This document shows positions 14,949 to 22,157 of a stretch of 38,715 bases of DNA, piece after piece. The notes under the pieces are model-generated. The model was not told the origin of the DNA. It ran no database searches and worked only from the letters and a program-made list of their open reading frames with translations. The translations under genes were made by a program, and so were the position numbers. Source of the stretch: Alphaproteobacteria bacterium (GTDB lineage: Bacteria > Pseudomonadota > Alphaproteobacteria > Bin95); contig JAJDYL010000164.1 in the NCBI GenBank assembly GCA_022825195.1, positions 1-38,715 on the forward strand. Direction: 5' to 3'. Numbering within the stretch: the first letter of the stretch is position 1; every line of letters starts with the position of its first letter.

Positions 14949-16343
14949 CTAGCGGCCACGAGTGCCGAACACGTCCAGAATACCCGTCCGTCGAGGCTCC
15001 GCCGCTCTTTCCGCCAGTTCGCCGATTTTTTCCACGGCCGCGGACAATGCGGTATTCGCTGTTTCCAGCCTTCCCGCCGCGTCGGCGATGCGCTCCGCCG
15101 CGCTCGCGATATTCGTTTGCATGTCGGCCGCGGCCGTGCGTTCTGCCGCCGCCTCGAAGCGTTCCGCCGCCGATTTCAGTTTCCCGGACGAGTCCGCCAG
15201 CACCGCGGAAATGGCGGTCGCACCTTCGCTCATGCGCGCGACGGCGGGTTCGAGCTTCGTCGCAATGCCGTCCTCGACTGCTGCGAGCTTGCCGACCAAG
15301 CCGGACAGCACCGCGTCGAGGCCGCGGCTTTCGCTTGACAATGTAGCTATGCTTTCGGTCAACGCCTTCATGCGTTCCAGTTCGTTGCGGGCGGCTGCCG
15401 CGCTCTCTCCCGTTTGCTCGAAGGTCTGCCGGCTCAGGCTCGCCAACCGGCCAGCCTCTTCACGGTACTCTGCAAACGCCTTCACCGCTTCGCTCAAGAC
15501 ACGGCGCAGATCGGCCGTGCCGGTTTCGAGCGCCTGCCGGTATTCCTCGCTACTGCGTTGCAGCGCTTCCCGAACCGAGCCGTGCCGCTCCGAGACGGAG
15601 TGTGCAATCCCCTCCAGACTCTCGCGAAAGGCCGAAACGCTCTCTTGCGCAGCCTCCCGATACGCCTCGGCGTCGCAGGTCACGCCTTCCTCCATGGCCG
15701 CCCAATGCTCCGCCAGCCTGCTTTCCGTCTCCTCCGAGAACCGGGTCATCGTCGTTGTGCTGGCCTCCAGAGCCTGCCGGTGTGTATCCGCGTCTTGCGC
15801 CAGCGTTTCCCGGAGCGCGTCACGCTGTTCCGCCAACACCTGGCTCGTTTCGACCGAATAGCGTTTCAACTCGCCGATGCTCATCCCGAGATGGGTGCGG
15901 AAGTCGCGCACGGCGAGATCGAGATCGACGCGGGCCTCGCTTTCCTGCTGCGCAATATCGGGGGCCATGCGCAACATCAGCACCCGCAGCACGATGCCGA
16001 CGATTGTAGAAGACAGCGCGACGCCGAAACCGGAAATCACCTTCGGTAGCTGATCCTGCGCTTCCGTATTATCGGCGCCATAAAGCAAATAAAGAGTAAC
16101 TGCCATGCTGGTAAGCGTAAATACGAATCCCAGATAATAGCAATTGTCTCCGAGTATTTCGTAAAGGTTCCTGTCATTCATGGCCAGCATAATCAGCCAG
16201 TAGGTAACCATAACTCCGATTGGCAATCCGATAGTCCAGTAAATTTGAATTTCGTGCAATTTCAGCAAGACAATGCCGCCGGCTCCGGCCAGGAATGCCA
16301 AAAAAATCGATGCCTTGTTAAGAAATTCGCGGTTCGAGCGCAC
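14949..16343 (-). CDS. MotA/ZorA-like four-TM proton-channel-type protein with long coiled-coil tail
   Basis: A 464-residue protein with four predicted TM helices at about 11-29, 33-53, 70-90 and 101-124. The last two (YLGFVFTLTSMAVTLYLL and ISGFGVALSSTIVGIVL) resemble the pore helices of the MotA/TolQ/ExbB family. From about 130 to 445 it is almost wholly Ala/Glu/Arg-rich helix, a predicted coiled coil that would project into the cytosol, as the ZorA tail does in Zorya systems. Flagellar MotA lacks such a tail. GTG 16343 is preceded by GGAAAG at a suitable distance. It lies 33 bp after the vWA-like gene and 20 bp before the OmpA-SNase gene, its expected stator partner. The N-terminal third is visibly AT-richer than neighbouring chromosomal genes. 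Confidence 0.8.
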   Translation of the reverse strand: MRSNREFLNKASIFLAFLAGAGGIVLLKLHEIQIYWTIGLPIGVMVTYWLIMLAMNDRNLYEILGDNCYYLGFVFTLTSMAVTLYLLYGADNTEAQDQLPKVISGFGVALSSTIVGIVLRVLMLRMAPDIAQQESEARVDLDLAVRDFRTHLGMSIGELKRYSVETSQVLAEQRDALRETLAQDADTHRQALEASTTTMTRFSEETESRLAEHWAAMEEGVTCDAEAYREAAQESVSAFRESLEGIAHSVSERHGSVREALQRSSEEYRQALETGTADLRRVLSEAVKAFAEYREEAGRLASLSRQTFEQTGESAAAARNELERMKALTESIATLSSESRGLDAVLSGLVGKLAAVEDGIATKLEPAVARMSEGATAISAVLADSSGKLKSAAERFEAAAERTAAADMQTNIASAAERIADAAGRLETANTALSAAVEKIGELAERAAEPRRTGILDVFGTRGR

Positions 16344-16376
16344 GATAGTAAGCTTTCCGGTAAAGCGGGAACGACT

Positions 16377-17207
16377 CTAAAGGTCACCTAGAGGACAGGT
16401 TGACGTCCGTATGGAGGACACCCCTGCGCGGTTGAAATAATTGAACCAAAAATTATCCACCTGCTTCATATCGACGCCCGCGTCGGGCCGCGGAATGCGG
16501 CAAATCTCGACTTCGATGTCTTGCAAGCGACCTGCCAGACGCAGCGCATCCGGCGAGCGGATGAACCCTTTCCAAGTATCGCCGCGATAGAAACTGAACG
16601 CCTCGCTGTTCTGGATCAGGTCGGAGACGACGATGACACGCCGGGAATAGGTCGCATCGACGAAACCCGGTGCTGAGACAAGCAGTGCTTGCAGCGATTC
16701 CATAATCGGCGACCTGTCCGCTCCCCGGCTATCGAGCATTGCCGAAACAATAGAGTCGAAAGGTTCCCGAAACTCCTTCCGGTAACGCTCCTCGATCATG
16801 CCTGGGTTCTGATAGAGCGCGTTTGCTTTTTCGCCTTCCATCGGTTTACAAAGCACGAAATCGGCACCTCGGTTCTCAGAGGCCGCTCGGACGGCACCAA
16901 CAGCGATCATGGTTCCTAGCTTCGCGTCAGCAATCCGGTGGTCTAGAACGCCTTGCAGCCGTCTATGCTGAACCGGGTTCAACGAATCGGTCAGGTCTAG
17001 GAGCACCGCCAGTGCTCCCACGGGACCGGATGCTTTCGGGCATAGCCACTCGTTGACCTCTTCTCCTCGGAGCATGGATTGCACCAAGACGATTCCGCCG
17101 ATTGCAACGACAGCAGCCGCAACCATCACGCCGCCCCACAGCATTTTTTCTGAGCCACGTCGCCTGCCTGCGCGTGTCGCCCGACGTTTGCGGGGTCGGC
17201 GACTCAT
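16377..17207 (-). CDS. single-TM protein with vWA-like periplasmic domain, unknown function
   Basis: A 276-residue protein. A strongly basic N-terminus (1-20) is followed by one TM helix (about 23-43), predicting a cytosolic N-terminus and a periplasmic remainder. The domain resembles a von Willebrand A fold: strand ALAVLLDLTDS (65-75) gives a D-x-T-x-S MIDAS-like motif (Asp71, Thr73, Ser75), with a later SPIMESLQALL helix (166-176) and strand VIVVSDL (191-197). Cys56, 120, 236 and 271 could pair in the periplasm. No close named family is recognised. Its ATG overlaps the stop of the preceding gene (ATGA, 17204-17207), so the two products are probably made in step. It may be a scaffold or sensor for the motor-like pair downstream. 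Confidence 0.75.
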   Translation of the reverse strand: MSRRPRKRRATRAGRRRGSEKMLWGGVMVAAAVVAIGGIVLVQSMLRGEEVNEWLCPKASGPVGALAVLLDLTDSLNPVQHRRLQGVLDHRIADAKLGTMIAVGAVRAASENRGADFVLCKPMEGEKANALYQNPGMIEERYRKEFREPFDSIVSAMLDSRGADRSPIMESLQALLVSAPGFVDATYSRRVIVVSDLIQNSEAFSFYRGDTWKGFIRSPDALRLAGRLQDIEVEICRIPRPDAGVDMKQVDNFWFNYFNRAGVSSIRTSTCPLGDL

Positions 17208-18571
17208 CGTGAGCTTCCCCGGTCATCGCCAAACGAATCCATTGCATTTCGGCATGTTTCATGGATGCTTTCCACTGCCTTTTCCACCAAATCGGCGGAA
17301 CGCTGCATGGTCTCTGGATTCAGACGCGCTGGTTCTGCAGCTCCCTCTTCGGTAAAGGACTCGAAACTTCTCTGGAAATAGGCCGGCTCCGCTGTTGCGC
17401 GCGCCCGTCGGTTGGCGTCCCTGTAAATGGCTAACAAATCGCTGGTAACTCGGTCGCATTCGCGAAGAAAATCCCGCCTGCGGCTCGATAGAGCTAGGAA
17501 TCCCTCCCGCGCAGCGGTCGCAGCATCGAAGCGCCCTCGAATATTATCATACTCGTCTTTGAGAGCAGCGGCTGCTTCGTCTCGAGTCCTGATCACAGCA
17601 TCGAACGCTTCTTCCCGTAGCTTCCGCCAATCCTCCCGCTTGTCCTCGTAATTGTCCGATACGCGGCTATAACCCGGATAAGGGTCCAAGGCCCCGTATG
17701 CTTTCCAACCGGCAAAGGCCGCAATCAATATTCCAAGCCCGGTTAGAAGGTAGGCATCGAGGCTTTGCATCTGCGCGTATCCAGCGGTCACACGCTCAAA
17801 TGCAGGACCAGCAGCTTCCTGCCAAGGAACTGTAGCCGTTAGGTCTCGAAAATGCCCGACAAGGAAATTGATGAATACGGCAATTAGTGCTCCTGCAATA
17901 ATGGATAACCAACCTATAATCTTACGCCATGAACTCACATGATTCTTGTCACGATATAAATGTCCCGCTAAGCTAATCATTCCGACATTCACAACGGAAA
18001 TTGTCAAAGCAATTACAATACCTCCAGCCAATCCTGCTACATTTGCTTCGGCAAAGAACATTCCGTTCAACGCCGATTCCAGCAGAATAATTACCGAACA
18101 TATGGCCGCCCATTTCCACATGCCTCCGATCTTATGAGCCGTCCGATTCAGATTGTTCTCTTGTTTGAAACCCTCTAGATCAGCTTCACTCTTGTGAAAA
18201 TCAGCGAGGGTATCATTCAATCGACCACGCCATTCATCGACTTCTCTGCGAAAATTGCCTTCGGTGTCATTGATAATCGACTGAATCCCCGGTCCGATGC
18301 TACTCCCGGCCGCGATGCGGTCACTGTAAACCCGGAAATGTTCGGCGGCTTCCTTAAGTCCCTGTTGCCGGACGGCCTCAGCAGCCGCGATGATCTCGCG
18401 CTCTACAGGATCGAAGTCAGAGGCATTGCTGTCTGGATAGCCAGCCCTGCCGTTCTCCAACCCGCGGGCCTCCAAGCGTAGTTTTCTCCTGATAGCGTCG
18501 AGGTCGATGAACGGGAATACTTCATCTGGCAAAGAAGGCGGGTTCTTCTGCTGTTTGCTCCGGCCCAACAT
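17204..18571 (-). CDS. four-TM protein flanked by coiled coils, first gene of the operon, unknown function
   Basis: A 455-residue protein not recognised as any named family. Residues 1-150 are polar and helical; TM helices are predicted at about 152-174, 178-203, 218-240 and 273-294; residues 300-400 are charged, coiled-coil-like helix, followed by a polar tail. An even number of TM segments puts both ends in the cytosol. ATG 18571 has a clear AAGGGGGG ribosome-binding site. The stop overlaps the start of the vWA-like gene. The TM part (17880-18130) is among the most AT-rich DNA in the window and uses codons that the flanking housekeeping genes avoid, which suggests horizontal acquisition. 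Confidence 0.75.
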   Translation of the reverse strand: MLGRSKQQKNPPSLPDEVFPFIDLDAIRRKLRLEARGLENGRAGYPDSNASDFDPVEREIIAAAEAVRQQGLKEAAEHFRVYSDRIAAGSSIGPGIQSIINDTEGNFRREVDEWRGRLNDTLADFHKSEADLEGFKQENNLNRTAHKIGGMWKWAAICSVIILLESALNGMFFAEANVAGLAGGIVIALTISVVNVGMISLAGHLYRDKNHVSSWRKIIGWLSIIAGALIAVFINFLVGHFRDLTATVPWQEAAGPAFERVTAGYAQMQSLDAYLLTGLGILIAAFAGWKAYGALDPYPGYSRVSDNYEDKREDWRKLREEAFDAVIRTRDEAAAALKDEYDNIRGRFDAATAAREGFLALSSRRRDFLRECDRVTSDLLAIYRDANRRARATAEPAYFQRSFESFTEEGAAEPARLNPETMQRSADLVEKAVESIHETCRNAMDSFGDDRGSSR

Positions 18572-18640
18572 ACAGTTCCCCCCTTGCCGCTTGCATAGTC
18601 AGCATCCTCCCGGCTGCCCATGCTTGCTCCCTATGTTCTA

Positions 18641-18668
18641 ATAGCATATTCGCATACCTGCTGCGCAA
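18641..18668 (-). promoter_or_regulatory. weak candidate promoter of the four-gene operon
   Basis: Minus strand TTGCGC (18668-18663), 16 bp, TGCTAT (18646-18641), about 70 bp upstream of the first ATG. The region 18572-18772 between divergent genes is AT-rich here but shows no operator or repeat. Confidence 0.25.
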
Positions 18669-18772
18669 TCGCTCTATAGCGGGTGGCGCGGTGTCAGCCT
18701 GCAGGTTTCTGCTTGCGAAGCCGGCAAGAGCTTGTCAGTTTTGTTCCTTGCCGACGAAGCAAGAGGCTTCCG

Positions 18773-18937
18773 GTGGAATCGCTCGAACCGTGGATCACGC
18801 CCGCCATACTGATCGCGGGCTTTGCGTTCCTGTGGAGCCAACTCGACCGCGTGCGTCGCGACGTTGGCGAGTTGCGCGAACGCATGGCCCGTCTGGAAGG
18901 GCTGTTCGAGGGCTTCACGAAGCGGGAGACGGGCTGA
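18773..18937 (+). CDS. small membrane protein with C-terminal coiled coil
   Basis: A 54-residue protein from GTG 18773, preceded by AAGAGG. One TM helix (PAILIAGFAFLWSQL, about 10-24) is followed by an amphipathic heptad-like helix (RRDVGELRERMARLEGLFEG). Small proteins of this plan are common and unnamed in alphaproteobacteria; the function is unknown. It is divergent from the membrane operon and converges with the LLM oxidoreductase 34 bp away. The longer in-frame extension to 18683 is not needed. Confidence 0.6.
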   Translation: MESLEPWITPAILIAGFAFLWSQLDRVRRDVGELRERMARLEGLFEGFTKRETG

Positions 18938-18971
18938 CGGGGCCGCGCCCGGAAGCCGGCCGCCGCCGCAG

Positions 18972-19808
18972 TCAGGCTGCCAGCGGGGCGTAGTCGTCCA
19001 GCAGTTTGAGGGCGTCGTCGCGGCTCATGTCGGGGATCTCGAACAGCACCCGGTCGTAGCCGGCGTCGCGGCAGGCGGCGAGCTTGTCCTTGTCCGCCGG
19101 GGCGCGGAACAGCGTGACCTGGAGGTCGGCCATGTCGCGCCCGGCGGCATCGGCATGGGCGCGCAGGCGGGCCATCTGCTCCTTCGGGTCGAAGCCCGGG
19201 CGCGGGCGCGGCAGCCAGCCGTCGCAATAGTCCACCACACGGCGCAGCGTGTAGTCGGTCTCGCCGCCCATCAGGATCGGCGGGTTCGGCGTCTGCACGG
19301 GCTTGGGCCAGGACCAGCAGGATTCGAAGTTGACATGCTTGCCGGAGAAGGACGCCTCGTCCTCCGTCCACAGCTTCTTCATCGCCAGCACCCGCTCGCG
19401 CACGATGGCGAACCGGGTGCGGTAGGTCGCGCCGTGGTCCTCCATCTCCTCCACATTCCAGCCGCCGCCGAGGCCGAAGATGAAGCGCCCGCCGGACAGC
19501 CGGTCCAGGCTCGCCACCACCTTCGCGGTCACGATGGGGTCCCGCTGGGCCAGCAGGCAGATGCCGGTGCCGATGGTCAGCTTCTCGGTCGCCGCGGCCG
19601 CGAACGCCAGCGCGACGAACGGGTCGTGCGTGTGGGCGTAGCGCTTCTGCAGCGGGCCGCCGGCGGGGAAGGGCGAGCGCCGGCTGGTGGGGATGTGCGT
19701 GTGCTCGGGCACGAACAGCGCCTCGAAGCCCCGCTCTTCCAGCGCCACGGCGAGCTCGGAGATGCCGATGGAATAGTCGGTCGGAAAGATGAAGACGCCG
19801 GTTTTCAT
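18972..19808 (-). CDS. LLM class (luciferase-like) flavin-dependent oxidoreductase
   Basis: A 278-residue member of the luciferase-like monooxygenase superfamily, probably of the F420-dependent subgroup related to TIGR03619. Typical elements are FVPEHTHIPTSRRSPFP (about 32-48), IGTGICLLAQRDP with the TIM-barrel strand and cis-peptide region, RLSGGRFIFGLGGGWN, and PPILMGGET. The substrate is unknown and flavin versus F420 use cannot be decided. ATG 19808 overlaps the stop of ubiG (ATGA), so both are translated together. Confidence 0.9.
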   Translation of the reverse strand: MKTGVFIFPTDYSIGISELAVALEERGFEALFVPEHTHIPTSRRSPFPAGGPLQKRYAHTHDPFVALAFAAAATEKLTIGTGICLLAQRDPIVTAKVVASLDRLSGGRFIFGLGGGWNVEEMEDHGATYRTRFAIVRERVLAMKKLWTEDEASFSGKHVNFESCWSWPKPVQTPNPPILMGGETDYTLRRVVDYCDGWLPRPRPGFDPKEQMARLRAHADAAGRDMADLQVTLFRAPADKDKLAACRDAGYDRVLFEIPDMSRDDALKLLDDYAPLAA

Positions 19809-20854
19809 GTGTCGGGAGAGTCCTTTTCCTCATATCGGGCGAGTCTTTCGGCGATCTCCTCCTCCCGGAGAATGCCGAGTTCGACGATGTTGGCCTTCAG
19901 CGCCAGCAGCCAGCGCTCATAGTAGCCGAGGCCGTCATAGAGCGGCTGCGGCAGGTCCTCCTGGCCGCGCCGGCTGCTGTCGCTGGTGAGGCGCGGGTCG
20001 TGGTCCTGGAGCAGGACCTTCATCGCATCGATGCGCTTGCCGAAATCGTCGGGCGGCGTCTCGTCGCGTTCGACCGGGCCGGCGTCGCGCCCGCCATAGT
20101 CGCTGACGAGGCCGGAAGGGGTGGGGGCGGTTGCTGCCATCAGATAGTTCACCGAGAGATCGCGGGTGAGGGACCAGGCGCCGGAGAGCGGCGCATAGCT
20201 CATGCCCGAAACGGCCGCCGGACGCAAACCCGCATTGCGGACCGCGCGGGCCAGTTCCGAGGGTTTGACGAAACGCCGGAAGCTGTGCGTGCCCGCCGGC
20301 AGCCAGCGCAGCAGGTATTCCGCGCCGATCTTGGCCTTGAGCAGGCTGGCCGCCGTGCGGTTGAGGGTGGAGAACAGCATGAGCCCGCCGGGCTTCAGCA
20401 ACGCCGCCGCCGCGCCGACGAAGGCCCCGGGATCGGGGACATGCTCGATGAGCTCCAGCGCGAGGACGGCGTCGAAGCGCGCGCCGGCCAGCGATTCGAC
20501 CGCGGCGCAGCGATAGTCGATGGCGAGGCCGGCCGCGGCCGAGTGGGCGCGCGCGATCGCCACCGTGTCCGGTTCCGCGTCGATCGCGGTGACGGCCGCG
20601 CCCAGCCGCGCCAGCGGCTCGGCGACGAGGCCGCCGCCGCATCCCGCGTCCAGCACGGCGAGGCCGCGCAGCGGGCGCGGCGCCAGCGGGTCGCGGCCGA
20701 AGCGGTCCGCGATCCGGTCCCGCACCCAGCCGATCCTGACCGGGTTCATGGCGTGCAGCGGCCTGAACATGCCCTCGGGGTCCCACCATTCGTCCGCAAT
20801 GGCGGCGAAACGCCGGGTCTCCTCCGGGTCCAGGGTCGCGTCCGGATCTGTCAT
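19805..20854 (-). CDS. ubiG: UbiG (ubiquinone 3-O-methyltransferase) with C-terminal nitrile-hydratase-beta-like extension
   Basis: Residues 1-242 are a normal SAM-dependent ubiquinone-biosynthesis O-methyltransferase: WWDPEGMFRPLHAMNPVR near the start, motif I LDAGCGGGLV (68-77), LIEHVPDP, and FSTLNRT. The family normally ends near VNYLMAA (235-241), but here the frame runs on for about 108 residues to give 349. The added part ends in a helical segment (YYERWLLALK and IVELGILREEEI, about 311-334) resembling the YYE-W-ALE-LLVEKG-L helices of nitrile hydratase/thiocyanate hydrolase beta-type proteins. An ATG at residue 239 could start it as a separate 111-aa protein, but no UbiG stop codon intervenes, so fusion is what the sequence shows. 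The stop overlaps the LLM oxidoreductase start. Confidence 0.88.
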   Translation of the reverse strand: MTDPDATLDPEETRRFAAIADEWWDPEGMFRPLHAMNPVRIGWVRDRIADRFGRDPLAPRPLRGLAVLDAGCGGGLVAEPLARLGAAVTAIDAEPDTVAIARAHSAAAGLAIDYRCAAVESLAGARFDAVLALELIEHVPDPGAFVGAAAALLKPGGLMLFSTLNRTAASLLKAKIGAEYLLRWLPAGTHSFRRFVKPSELARAVRNAGLRPAAVSGMSYAPLSGAWSLTRDLSVNYLMAATAPTPSGLVSDYGGRDAGPVERDETPPDDFGKRIDAMKVLLQDHDPRLTSDSSRRGQEDLPQPLYDGLGYYERWLLALKANIVELGILREEEIAERLARYEEKDSPDT

Positions 20855-20860
20855 CGCAAC

Positions 20861-20889
20861 TTGTTCCAGCCGGGAGGCCGGAATATGTT
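20861..20889 (+). promoter_or_regulatory. candidate lysC promoter
   Basis: TTGTTC (20861-20866), 17 bp, TATGTT (20884-20889), 49 bp before the lysC ATG, in the 84-bp divergent region with ubiG. Confidence 0.4.
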
Positions 20890-20938
20890 GCGCCCGCCCG
20901 CCGGCGGCAAGCCGTTGCAGGCGGTCGAAGGGTGTTTC

Positions 20939-22156
20939 ATGGCGCGTCTCGTCCTCAAATTCGGCGGCACCTCGGTCGCGGACCGGGAGCATATCCGCAA
21001 TGCGGCCGGGCGCGTCGCGCGCGAAGCGGCCGCAGGCCACGAAGTGGCGGTGGTGGTCTCGGCGATGTCGGGGGTCACCAACGATCTCGTCGGGCAGGTC
21101 GCCGCCGTCTCGCCGCTCCACGATGCGGCGGAATACGACGCCGTGGTCGCCTCCGGCGAGCAGGTGACCAGCGGGCTGATGGCGCTCACCCTGCAGGAAA
21201 TGGGCGTGCCGGCGCGGTCCTTCCTGGGCTGGCAGCTGCCCATCCGGACCGACGGCGCGCACGGCCGGGCGCGCATCCGGCATGTGGAGGCCGATCCCTT
21301 GCGGGCGGCGGCCGCGGCCGGCGGGGTCGCGGTGGTCGCGGGCTTCCAGGGCCTGTCGCCGGACGGGCGGGTCACGACGCTCGGGCGCGGCGGCTCGGAC
21401 ACGACGGCGGTCGCCCTGGCCGCGGCCCTGGGGGCGGAGCGCTGCGACATCTACACCGATGTGGACGGCGTCTATACCTGCGACCCCAGGATCGTGCCGA
21501 AGGCGCGCAAGATCGGCCGGATCGCGTTCGAGGAAATGCTGGAAATGGCGAGCCAGGGCGCCAAGGTGCTGCAGACGCGCTCGGTTGCCATGGCGATGCG
21601 GCGCGGCGTACGACTCCGGGTGCTGTCGAGTTTCCAGGATGCGCCCGGAACGATGATCGTCGGCGAGGATGAGATAGTGGAAGAACAGGTGGTTACCGGC
21701 GTCGCGGTCTCGCGGGAGGATGCGAAGGTGACGCTGACGGGCGTCGAGGACCGGCCGGGCGTGGCGGCGGCCATCTTCGGGCCGCTGGCCGACGCCGAGA
21801 TCAATGTCGACATGATCGTGCAGAATGTCGCCGACGGCGGCCAGCACACCGACATCACCTTCACGGTGCCGAAGTCCGACCTCGAGCGCGCCACCGCCCT
21901 GCTGAGGGAGGCGTCGCTTGCCTTCGACGCGCTCGTCCCGGACCGGAATGTCGCCAAGGTTTCGGTCGTCGGCATCGGCATGCGCAGCCATGCCGGCGTC
22001 GCCCAGAGGATGTTCGCGACCCTTGCCGCGCGCGGCATCAATATCGAGGTGATTTCCACCTCCGAGATCAAGATCAGCGTGCTGATCGCGGACGAATATG
22101 CGGAGCTGGCGGCGCGGGCGCTGCACACGGCCTATGGGCTCGACTGCGACGGCTGA
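20939..22156 (+). CDS. lysC: aspartate kinase
   Basis: Phosphorylates aspartate, the first step toward lysine, threonine, methionine and diaminopimelate. The 405-residue protein has the kinase domain with LVLKFGGTSVA (4-14), VASGEQVTSGL, and the LGRGGSDTTAVALA and YTDVDGVYTCDPR segments. Two ACT domains follow (about 265-405), including GVEDRPGVAA and INIEVISTSEIKISVL, the usual feedback site for lysine and threonine. ATG 20939 has a GAAGGG site. It begins the conserved lysC-ptsP segment, divergent from ubiG as in many alphaproteobacteria. Confidence 0.97.
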   Translation: MARLVLKFGGTSVADREHIRNAAGRVAREAAAGHEVAVVVSAMSGVTNDLVGQVAAVSPLHDAAEYDAVVASGEQVTSGLMALTLQEMGVPARSFLGWQLPIRTDGAHGRARIRHVEADPLRAAAAAGGVAVVAGFQGLSPDGRVTTLGRGGSDTTAVALAAALGAERCDIYTDVDGVYTCDPRIVPKARKIGRIAFEEMLEMASQGAKVLQTRSVAMAMRRGVRLRVLSSFQDAPGTMIVGEDEIVEEQVVTGVAVSREDAKVTLTGVEDRPGVAAAIFGPLADAEINVDMIVQNVADGGQHTDITFTVPKSDLERATALLREASLAFDALVPDRNVAKVSVVGIGMRSHAGVAQRMFATLAARGINIEVISTSEIKISVLIADEYAELAARALHTAYGLDCDG

Positions 22157-22157
22157 C

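Noticed and set aside
13294..16343. Flagellar MotA/MotB or Tol/Exb pair
   Set aside because: No flagellar, tolR/tolA or exbD/tonB genes nearby; the long coiled-coil tail and SNase fusion do not belong to those systems.
13294..18571. A known Zorya type
   Set aside because: The stator-like pair is similar in plan, but no ZorC, ZorD helicase or separate ZorE HNH nuclease is present, and the other two proteins are membrane proteins of different layout.
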